Source: Bacteroidales bacterium (GTDB lineage: Bacteria; Bacteroidota; Bacteroidia; Bacteroidales; ML635J-15). From it: DNA of 7,492 nucleotides. Below, piece by piece: positions 1 through 6,322 of this stretch. The notes beneath the pieces are model-generated. The model saw nothing but the letters and a program-made list of their open reading frames with translations. It made no database searches and was not told the DNA's origin. Both the position numbers and the translations under genes were made by a program. Location: NCBI GenBank assembly GCA_017997855.1, contig JAGOEF010000072.1:1-7492 (forward strand), given 5' to 3'. Position 1 is the first letter of the stretch. Each line of letters starts with the position of its first letter.

Positions 1-1262
1 TTGTAACATTTGGTGATAGTGCTGCTGCTGTGGTAGTTAGCCGCATCGATGGTAAACAGAAAGAAGGTATTATTGATGTCGAAAATGGCGAAGACCTGCA
101 GATGATTGACTTTCTGGGAGCCAACCGCAAAGGTGATTTGTACATGAACCCGCGTATGGTAAAACGGCGTGCAGTACCCAATATTACAAACATTGCCAAA
201 AATCTGGCCTTAAAAATGAACATTACTCCGGCAGAAGCCGACTGGTTTATTCCGCATCAAACCGGAAACGCTATCGTTCATGAAGTTGCCAAAAACCTCG
301 ATATTATTCCCTGCCGTTTGTTCCAGGAGGTGCAATACAGCTTCGGAAATCTTTCGGGTGCATCGGTTCCGGTAGCTATTGCAAAGCTAAAAAGCTCAGG
401 AAGACTCAAACCCGGGCAAAAACTGATAACGGCTGTTGCCGGATTGGGTGGCGAATACGGGGGATTCAGCTATATAGTTCCCAATTTTGACGGGTTTAAT
501 TGCGATACCCGTGACCTTAAAGGTAAAACAGCCATTCTTACCGGTAGTACCGGAGGCTTAGGATCAGCCATCGCGGCCCAGTTGGCTTGCCGTGGTGCAA
601 ACCTGATATTACAGTATAATTCCGGTAACGATAAAATAAAAAACTTGCAAAAACTGCTTACACTCTATCCGGTTCAAACTGAATATATACAGGCTGACTT
701 TAGCCATTCCGATAGTGTCAAAGCCTTTGCAGAAACTATCTTAAACAAGCACAGGCGTGTCGATTACCTGATACATACAGCTGCTGTTTCGGGCAAAGTC
801 GACCGATCTTCCAATATCAGCAGCGAAGATATGCAGTTTGCCTGGCAGGTAAATACTGCAGCAGCAATACAGCTTAACGAAACGCTTGCCCCGGTAATCA
901 GCGAAACGATATTGTTCACCGGCTCAGTGGCCGAAGATGCCCAATTTTCGGGCTCATCCCCCTACGTGGCCTCAAAAAAAGCCCTGCATTCTTACGCGGT
1001 TGAATTTGCATCGAAAGCCTATAGGAATGGAATACGCTGCATTTATTATATGCCCGGCATTATCGACGGAGGTATGGGCGATTTACTCGATAAGGCGCAA
1101 AAAAATGCAGCAATGCTTCAGATTAAACAACCGGAACTGATTGACGTGAACGCAATTGCCGACCGGATGGTACGGTCGCTTTACCTTCCCAAAGTGATTA
1201 ATACACGCAATATTTACGAGAATAAGCTATTGGTACGAAAAGACGGATATTTCGCATTTTAA
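1..1262 (+). CDS. Ketosynthase III-ketoreductase fusion (gene A), 5' end outside window
   Basis: The reading frame is open to the left edge (first full codon at 3, VTFGDSAAAV), so the true start lies upstream; a GTG at 30 is internal. 419 residues are visible. Aligned with the paralogue at 2533-4338, about 198 N-terminal residues are missing, including the expected catalytic Cys. The KAS III (FabH-like) part shows the catalytic His in FIPHQTGNAI (codon 255-257) and Asn in FGNLSG (codon 348-350). From about 516 a classical SDR/FabG-like domain follows: TGSTGGLG cofactor loop (540-563), HTAA in place of NNAG, a Ser in FTGS exactly 13 residues before the Tyr of YVASK (Tyr codon 963-965, Lys codon 975-977), then a PG motif. 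The reductase therefore looks active. Inferred role: condensation of acyl thioesters followed by reduction of the beta-keto product. The substrate and the natural product, if any, are unknown. The next gene begins 4 bases after the stop. The family assignment is firm; the pathway is not. Confidence 0.88.
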   Translation, partial: VTFGDSAAAVVVSRIDGKQKEGIIDVENGEDLQMIDFLGANRKGDLYMNPRMVKRRAVPNITNIAKNLALKMNITPAEADWFIPHQTGNAIVHEVAKNLDIIPCRLFQEVQYSFGNLSGASVPVAIAKLKSSGRLKPGQKLITAVAGLGGEYGGFSYIVPNFDGFNCDTRDLKGKTAILTGSTGGLGSAIAAQLACRGANLILQYNSGNDKIKNLQKLLTLYPVQTEYIQADFSHSDSVKAFAETILNKHRRVDYLIHTAAVSGKVDRSSNISSEDMQFAWQVNTAAAIQLNETLAPVISETILFTGSVAEDAQFSGSSPYVASKKALHSYAVEFASKAYRNGIRCIYYMPGIIDGGMGDLLDKAQKNAAMLQIKQPELIDVNAIADRMVRSLYLPKVINTRNIYENKLLVRKDGYFAF

Positions 1263-1266
1263 CAAC

Positions 1267-2529
1267 ATGAAAAACATCCACACACACCGCAACAGCCACC
1301 TGCTCAACGAAATGGCTTCGCTTTTCGAAAAACACAGGCTAGCTCTTGCCGAAGCCAATAGCCTCGACAGTATGACAAATCTCGGGGTAAATCTCGATAA
1401 TGTGGATCGGGGTACAGCCACACTGAGAAGCTACGCCAATAGCGTAATTCACGAAACCCGCAGTAGCCGGGGTGGAATAGCCATATACTCGTGTTATGGC
1501 GATCCCTCGTTTGTAAGTCTTGGATTGAGTCTTGCCCCTGCATTGCTGGCCAATGGCAGTGAACTTCCGATTTTAATATATTTTCCGTCGCTGCTGAAAT
1601 CATACAGCCAACTATTTGCTTCGATTCTTTCCGAAAGCAGTACATTCAAAAATATCAGATTTGCATCGTCATCGAAAGAGTTTTTCGATATGGCACTCCA
1701 CGATGATATATTCAGTAGTCTGCTGATTTATGGCGATACATGGGTGGAACAATATCTTCCCGTGGTTGAAGAAAAGCGAAAAACGCTGCTCTATTTTGGC
1801 CCCGGAAACAACACCGTGGTTGTTCTCGACAATCATGATCTTGAAAGCAGGGCGCACCGTATTGCCCGTTTAACCTGTATTGTATCGGGGCAGGCAGCCA
1901 TTTGCCACAAACGCTGCATTATTAGCCGTGATGTAGATACCGGCAGATTTTTTGAGCTTTTACAAGCTGAATTCTTACAAATTAAAACAGGACTGAACCC
2001 TGAAACCGATTTTGTTACACCCATTCATTATCCGAGTATTGTTCGTCTGGCCGAGCATTCCATCGAACATGCGGTGACTACCGGTGCAGAGGCATGGAGT
2101 TACTCCCTGATTGACACCGTTTTCGGAACCTTGGTAAATCCTGCAATAATTATAGAACCTGATGCCAACAGTAAACTATGGCAACATTATCATTTTATTC
2201 CGGCATTAAGCATTAAGGTTGCCGAAAACTCCGAAATTGAAGAGCTTCTTAATAAAAACGAATATCCGCTGGCAGTAAGTATTTATGGAGAGAACGCCAT
2301 ATCGGCCAGGCTCCGTAACCATTGTAAGAATAATCATGCATTTGTTTTTGAGAACAGCGATTTTCTCGACCTCATTACCCCGCAACAAGGCTATTCCGGA
2401 CCCTGGGGAGGTTATGGCAAATCAGCCTTTCTGTTTTCGCCTGATCATTGCGAGACTGAGCATGGTCTGATTGTCCCGAATTATGGCTTGTTTGATTTAT
2501 ATAAAATATTCACGCACGAAATTGCTTAA
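1267..2529 (+). CDS. Aldehyde dehydrogenase-superfamily protein, possibly acyl-thioester reductase (gene B)
   Basis: This 420-residue protein is shorter than usual ALDHs (about 450-500). Motifs in order: a Rossmann-side segment GDPSFVSLGLSLAPALLANG (78-97) resembling the ALDH PWNYPL...LAPALAAGN region; FGPGNN (177-182) followed by VVVLDNHDL; SGQAAICHKR (207-216); FIPALSIKV (310-318) and YPLAVSIY (333-340), resembling the FGPV and YGLAASIF region; and GPWGGYGKS (378-386), resembling the C-terminal PFGG..KSG. The general-base Glu of classical ALDHs is Tyr176 here. The GPGN motif, lack of that Glu and Ile-Cys213 recall CoA-acylating ALDHs (AdhE, PduP), where an IC motif carries the nucleophile. 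Aligned on GQxC instead, the nucleophile position is Ala211. It could thus be an acyl-thioester reductase, an aldehyde oxidase/dehydrogenase or a non-catalytic partner. It has no signal peptide or membrane segment. It lies 4 bases after gene A and 3 before gene A', so it is almost surely co-transcribed and functionally linked with them. Confidence 0.8.
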   Translation: MKNIHTHRNSHLLNEMASLFEKHRLALAEANSLDSMTNLGVNLDNVDRGTATLRSYANSVIHETRSSRGGIAIYSCYGDPSFVSLGLSLAPALLANGSELPILIYFPSLLKSYSQLFASILSESSTFKNIRFASSSKEFFDMALHDDIFSSLLIYGDTWVEQYLPVVEEKRKTLLYFGPGNNTVVVLDNHDLESRAHRIARLTCIVSGQAAICHKRCIISRDVDTGRFFELLQAEFLQIKTGLNPETDFVTPIHYPSIVRLAEHSIEHAVTTGAEAWSYSLIDTVFGTLVNPAIIIEPDANSKLWQHYHFIPALSIKVAENSEIEELLNKNEYPLAVSIYGENAISARLRNHCKNNHAFVFENSDFLDLITPQQGYSGPWGGYGKSAFLFSPDHCETEHGLIVPNYGLFDLYKIFTHEIA

Positions 2530-2532
2530 CCA

Positions 2533-4338
2533 ATGATACGCTATTATTTTTCGGGGACAGGACACGCAGTAGCACGCTATGCGATAAGCAACAACGAAAT
2601 TGGAGCGGCTCTCGACCATTACCATCTGAGTGGCTTCAGCCATGAAAAAATTCTCGAAAGTAAAAACTACAAAGAGTATCAGCGCACCCACCCCGATAAA
2701 ACGCCGTTTGATTATTTTGCTGAAGAAAAAATGGGTTTCAGCAAACGACACCATGTTACACCATTTCCGCCCACACATAAAAAAATGTATTTTGCCGAGT
2801 CGTCGCTCGATCTGGCCATCAGGGCAGTCGAAAACGCACTTTCGGATTCGGGCACTCATGCGTCCGACATAGGTGCCTGGTTTCTGAGTACGGTATCTCC
2901 TCACGAACAGGCTCCCGGAATGGCTGCAACGCTTAAGGCCTATTTGGTTCCATTTGAAAATAGTACGCCTACATTTACACTGGCCAGCGGATGTGCCGGG
3001 TTCAATATAAATCTGGAACGCGCCTGCGAATATATGGATCAGCACCCCGAAGTCAGTAATGTTGTGATTGTTCACAGCGAAACCATGTCGGCATTTTTGG
3101 CAAACCGCATCAAATTTGTTCCTTTTGTCACCTTTGGTGATGGTGCTGCCGCAGTAATTTTAACCCGTAAACTTGAAGACAGCCGCGGAGGTTTGCTCAA
3201 TGTGGTGAATTACCATGATGTTTCGATGGTTGATTTTGTGGGCGTCGATAAAAAATGGAATCTTTATATGGACGACTCGGTCATAAAGGACCGGGCCGTC
3301 GAAAACATTCCGGTTGCTGCAATCGAGGCGTTGAAAAACACCGGTTGGTCAGTCGATGATGTCGATATTTTCATTCCTCATCAAACCGGAAATGCCATAT
3401 TGCTGCCTGTGGCCGGGAAATTGGGTATTGCACCCGATAAAGTATTTATGGAGGAACAGTTTGAATTCGGTAACACATCGGGTGCTACAGTTCCCATAAG
3501 TCTGTCGATGCTTAGGGAACAAAACCGCTTGTATCCCGGTACACGAATCCTCAGCGCTATGGCCGGAGTAGGTGGAAATTATGGCGCATTTACCTATGAG
3601 GTTCCTCAACACAAAAATAACATCAGTCTAACCCCTGCCCGCGATTTTGCAGGAACAAAAGTACTCCTTCTGGGTGCCGGAAATGCAGTAAGCCGGGAAG
3701 CCTCCCGATTATTGGTGCAGCGGGGTGCTGATCTTACAGCCGCATTATTTGGTGAAGCAACCGACTGGAAAAGAACAATAAAAGAAACGGGGCTTCGCTG
3801 CATTAATCTGAACAGGGCAGGGGCTGTTGAATCGCTATTAGCAGAAATCGATGCAGGAACAGAACATTACGATTTTTTGCTGGTTGAACCCGGAAGGTAT
3901 TCCAATAATTACGCGAATAATTTTGATATCCCGTTGAAAATAATCAAAGCTATTGCAAAGCAGAAAGCCCGGGCAATGGTCGTTGTTGGCAGCATAACCG
4001 AAACCACAGGATTTCCGGGTCACGAACTCATGGTTGCCTCTGTGAAAGCCTTACATGGGGCATTAGCTTCGGCATCAGGTGAGTTTTTAAGTGCAGGAAT
4101 ACGTATAGTGTATTATATGCCGGGCTTTGCTGAAAACGATTTTCTTGATAATGTTGATGACAATGCCCGTTTCCGCATTATGATTCATTCCGGACAGGAA
4201 CGACTGCTAAAAAGCGATGAACTAGCCCAACGAATTGTAAAATCGCTGATTATTCCCAAAGTAGCTGGCACCTGGAGCTATTACGAAAACGCCATGGTGG
4301 TGCGTTGCGATGGCTATAAACCCGAAGTTGACATTTAA
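2533..4338 (+). CDS. Ketosynthase III fused to degenerate ketoreductase domain (gene A')
   Basis: 601 residues, a full-length paralogue of gene A. Residues 1 to about 360 are a KAS III domain with a complete triad: Cys154 (SGCAGF), His283 (FIPHQTGN) and Asn314 (FGNTSGAT). The spacings of 129 and 31 are close to E. coli FabH (Cys112, His244, Asn274). The Cys sits about 42 residues later than in FabH because of extra sequence near residues 30-60. The CoA-stacking Trp32 and Arg36 of FabH seem replaced by Phe and Lys before MGFSKRHH. Residues from about 370 form an SDR-like domain alignable end to end with that of gene A, but its cofactor loop reads LGAGNAVS (380-387). Ser487 remains, while the catalytic Tyr and Lys positions are Met500 and Val504. 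The condensing half is probably active and the reductase half probably is not; it may be structural. Its start, ATG 3 bases after gene B's stop, gives a normal FabH beginning (SGTGHAV). Its stop overlaps the convergent stop of the tRNA nucleotidyltransferase gene. Confidence 0.9.
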   Translation: MIRYYFSGTGHAVARYAISNNEIGAALDHYHLSGFSHEKILESKNYKEYQRTHPDKTPFDYFAEEKMGFSKRHHVTPFPPTHKKMYFAESSLDLAIRAVENALSDSGTHASDIGAWFLSTVSPHEQAPGMAATLKAYLVPFENSTPTFTLASGCAGFNINLERACEYMDQHPEVSNVVIVHSETMSAFLANRIKFVPFVTFGDGAAAVILTRKLEDSRGGLLNVVNYHDVSMVDFVGVDKKWNLYMDDSVIKDRAVENIPVAAIEALKNTGWSVDDVDIFIPHQTGNAILLPVAGKLGIAPDKVFMEEQFEFGNTSGATVPISLSMLREQNRLYPGTRILSAMAGVGGNYGAFTYEVPQHKNNISLTPARDFAGTKVLLLGAGNAVSREASRLLVQRGADLTAALFGEATDWKRTIKETGLRCINLNRAGAVESLLAEIDAGTEHYDFLLVEPGRYSNNYANNFDIPLKIIKAIAKQKARAMVVVGSITETTGFPGHELMVASVKALHGALASASGEFLSAGIRIVYYMPGFAENDFLDNVDDNARFRIMIHSGQERLLKSDELAQRIVKSLIIPKVAGTWSYYENAMVVRCDGYKPEVDI

Positions 4339-5786
4339 TCAGGGTTTGGAGCCTCGATAGTATTCCTTATTTCCAAACCCAACTCGACCCCCTTGCTGTA
4401 CATAAACCGCAGTGCTTCATCACGTTTATTCGGAATAATACCATCGAGAATGGCATCTTTAATGGCATTTTTTATTTCACCGATGGCACGACAAGGCTCC
4501 AATCCAAACACGAACATAATTTCCTCACCAGAAACCGGTGGCTGAAAATTGCGCAGGGCATCTTTTTCTTCCACTTCCTTCAGCTTTGCTCTCACCATAC
4601 TGAAGTTCTTCAGATAACGATTTACTTTTTCTTCGTTTTTCGAGGTGATATCGGCTTCACACAATTTCATCAAATCGTCAATATCGTCACCCGCTTCAAA
4701 TAATAACCTGCGGATTGCCGAGTCGGTAACTTCTTCCTCGACCAGAGCAATTGGTCTCATATGTAAACCCACCAACTTCTGAACGTATTTCATTTTTTCG
4801 TTCATCGGAAGTTTGAGACGCTTGAATATCTGTGGCACCATTTTTTCGCCGACAAAATTGTGCGCATGAAAAGTCCAGCCCTGTCCCTCAACAAATTTTT
4901 TGGTTACCGGTTTGGCAATATCATGCAGCAATGCCGACCACCGCAGCCATAAATCATCGCTGACCGCAGCAAGATTGTCGAGAACCTGTATGGTGTGGTA
5001 AAAATTGTCTTTATGCCCGATACCATGTTGCGTTTCGACGCCCGACATCAAGTCGAGTTCGGGAAAAATCAGCGCGAGCAATCCGGTTTGTTTCAGCAGA
5101 CGAAAACCTACAGAAGGTTTTTGGGATGCAATAATTTTATTGAGTTCTGTGTGGATGCGTTCCTGTGTAATAATTTCGATGCGGTGGGCATTACGCTCAA
5201 TGGCCGCAAGTGTTTCGGCTTCGGGCGTAAACCCCAGCTGCGAGGCAAATCTGATAGCCCGTAACATACGTAGCGGGTCGTCCGAAAAAGTAATATCAGG
5301 CTCCAGTGGTGTGCGGATAATTCCATTTTTCAGGTCATTCATTCCACCATGAGGGTCGATTAGCTTTCCGTAATCGTTGCATTGCAAACTGATGGCCATG
5401 GCGTTAATCGTAAAATCGCGGCGGTTCAGGTCATCGGTCAGACTACCCGGCACCACCGATGGATTTCTTGAGTTGCGGTCGTACGACTCTTTGCGTGCCC
5501 CCACAAATTCGTATTGCACATTGTGAAAATGAAACATGGCGGTACCAAAATTCTTAAAAACAGTCACCTGCGATATACCCAACGAGGCTGCCAGTTTTTC
5601 GGCAAATGCAATTCCATCTCCGGTTACCACAATGTCAATGTCGGGGTTTCCTGAACGGCACAACAACATGTCGCGCACATAACCACCCACCAGATAGGCC
5701 TCAGCATGCATTTCAGCTGCTAGTTCACCGGCCTTTGTAAACAGATTGTTTTCGGGCAAAACCAAATATTTATCATTATCTGTCAT
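4335..5786 (-). CDS. cca: CCA tRNA nucleotidyltransferase / poly(A) polymerase family, HD domain
   Basis: 483 residues from ATG at 5786; a TTG directly upstream (5789) is less likely as the start. This is a class II nucleotidyltransferase head: GGYVRD (34-39), the metal-binding DID (49-51), RRDFTINAMA (122-131), DPLRMLRAIRF (170-180), then ERIHTEL in the neck. An HD phosphohydrolase-like domain follows, with LLHDIAKP and HD at 288-289. The enzyme adds or repairs the 3'-CCA end of tRNAs in the cytosol, using CTP and ATP. CCA-adding and poly(A)-adding members share these motifs and cannot be separated by eye; the CCA role is favoured because every cell needs such an enzyme and HD-containing members of this kind are common in Bacteroidota. 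It is convergent with gene A' (stops overlap by 4 bases) and divergent from thioredoxin. Nothing is missing or broken. Confidence 0.92.
   Translation of the reverse strand: MTDNDKYLVLPENNLFTKAGELAAEMHAEAYLVGGYVRDMLLCRSGNPDIDIVVTGDGIAFAEKLAASLGISQVTVFKNFGTAMFHFHNVQYEFVGARKESYDRNSRNPSVVPGSLTDDLNRRDFTINAMAISLQCNDYGKLIDPHGGMNDLKNGIIRTPLEPDITFSDDPLRMLRAIRFASQLGFTPEAETLAAIERNAHRIEIITQERIHTELNKIIASQKPSVGFRLLKQTGLLALIFPELDLMSGVETQHGIGHKDNFYHTIQVLDNLAAVSDDLWLRWSALLHDIAKPVTKKFVEGQGWTFHAHNFVGEKMVPQIFKRLKLPMNEKMKYVQKLVGLHMRPIALVEEEVTDSAIRRLLFEAGDDIDDLMKLCEADITSKNEEKVNRYLKNFSMVRAKLKEVEEKDALRNFQPPVSGEEIMFVFGLEPCRAIGEIKNAIKDAILDGIIPNKRDEALRFMYSKGVELGLEIRNTIEAPNPD
4342..4380. repeat. 9-bp perfect inverted repeat at convergent gene ends
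   Basis: GGGTTTGGA at 4342-4350 is the exact reverse complement of TCCAAACCC at 4372-4380, with a 21-base loop. It starts 4 bases after the stop of gene A' and lies within the last codons of the convergent nucleotidyltransferase gene. Neither strand has a T-run after the stem, so it is not a textbook intrinsic terminator. It may still slow polymerase or protect 3' ends of transcripts from either side. The function is inferred from position only. Confidence 0.4.
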
Positions 5787-5829
5787 CAATTGTTGAACAT
5801 TTTAATAGGCTATCTGTTTTAAAAGCGTA

Positions 5830-5837
5830 CAAAAATA
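5830..5837 (-). promoter_or_regulatory. Candidate Bacteroidetes -7 element for the nucleotidyltransferase gene
   Basis: The minus strand reads TATTTTTG, a perfect match to TAnnTTTG, about 44 bases upstream of the ATG at 5786. It is followed by GTAC, as in the element before the lipase gene. No TTTG sits at the proper -33 spacing, so the match is partial. It lies in the 66-base divergent spacer 5787-5852. No convincing plus-strand promoter for thioredoxin was found in that spacer. Confidence 0.4.
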
Positions 5838-5852
5838 AAAAACTTTACAGAA

Positions 5853-6221
5853 ATGGCAGAACATTTAACCAAGCAAAGCTTCCTCGACAAGGTTTTCGAC
5901 TACGAAAACGAAACAGAATGGAAATTTAAAGGCGACAAGCCCGCAGTTATTGATTTTTATGCAGACTGGTGTGGTCCATGCAAAATGGTCGGTCCGGTTA
6001 TCGATGAACTTAGCGGCGATTACAAAGGATTAATCGATTTCTACAAAATTGATACTGAGGAAGAACAGGAACTGGCGTCGGTTTTCGGCATACGGAGTAT
6101 TCCTTCATTGCTTTTCGTTCCCCTGAACGGTCAACCCCAAATGGCTGCCGGTGCATTGCCAAAGAATGCTTTCGAAAGTGCTTTCAGCGATGTTTTTCAA
6201 ATTGAAAAACCCAAAAAATAG
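5853..6221 (+). CDS. trxA: Thioredoxin
   Basis: 122 residues, cytosolic, with no signal peptide. The redox motif WCGPC is at 39-43 (Cys40, Cys43) inside DFYADWCGPCK, and the cis-proline is Pro84 in RSIPS. Both cysteines and the cis-Pro are intact, so it should work as a thiol-disulfide reductant recycled by thioredoxin reductase (not in the window). About 30 residues precede the core strand, a few more than in E. coli thioredoxin; this extension with WKFKGDKP is typical of Bacteroidota thioredoxins. The ATG follows an A-rich leader with no Shine-Dalgarno sequence, as is usual in the phylum. It is divergent from the nucleotidyltransferase gene (66-base gap) and is closed by its own intrinsic terminator, so it is probably monocistronic. 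Confidence 0.95.
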   Translation: MAEHLTKQSFLDKVFDYENETEWKFKGDKPAVIDFYADWCGPCKMVGPVIDELSGDYKGLIDFYKIDTEEEQELASVFGIRSIPSLLFVPLNGQPQMAAGALPKNAFESAFSDVFQIEKPKK

Positions 6222-6247
6222 TGTTTATACCTGTGTACTTGTTGAGA

Positions 6248-6280
6248 AACGCTCCGTTTACCGGGGCGTTTTCTTTTTTG
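6248..6280 (+). terminator. Intrinsic terminator after thioredoxin
   Basis: AACGCTCCG (6248-6256) pairs with CGGGGCGTT (6262-6270) around a TTTAC loop: nine pairs with one G-T, GC-rich near the loop. The T-rich run TTCTTTTTTG follows at 6271-6280. It begins 26 bases after the thioredoxin stop, and stem plus T-run form a textbook Rho-independent terminator. Confidence 0.85.
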
Positions 6281-6305
6281 TTTCATCGTAAAATAGATAT
6301 TTTTG
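6277..6305 (+). promoter_or_regulatory. Candidate promoter of the lipase gene (TTTG / TATTTTTG)
   Basis: TATTTTTG at 6298-6305 matches the Bacteroidetes -7 consensus TAnnTTTG. A TTTG at 6277-6280 lies 17 bases upstream, slightly closer than the usual spacing of about 19. Transcription would begin near 6312, giving a leader of only about 10-12 bases before the ATG at 6323. The TTTG is the end of the preceding terminator's T-run, so the two signals overlap. Confidence 0.5.
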
Positions 6306-6322
6306 TACAAACACTTCGGCTG

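Noticed and set aside
30..1262. GTG at 30 as the true start of gene A
   Set aside because: The frame is open to base 3 and the residues before 30 (VTFGDSAAA) match the internal VTFGDGAAA of the paralogue at residues 199-207, so the gene is simply cut by the window.
2497..3075. A 192-codon open frame on the minus strand opposite gene A'
   Set aside because: It is antisense to well-supported ketosynthase coding sequence, its Cys- and basic-rich translation shows no recognisable motif, and it has no promoter-like signal.
1..4338. A flexirubin/dialkylresorcinol or OleABCD-type hydrocarbon cluster as the identity of the operon
   Set aside because: The ketosynthase part is FabH-like, but no DarA-like, ACP, AMP-ligase or OleB/OleC-like gene is in the window, and the fused reductase and ALDH-like gene do not match those layouts as I know them. 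Upstream sequence could reopen this.
6221..6322. A 34-residue longer lipase start at GTG 6221, overlapping the thioredoxin stop
   Set aside because: It would run through the terminator and candidate promoter and hide a standard signal peptide that begins at the ATG at 6323.
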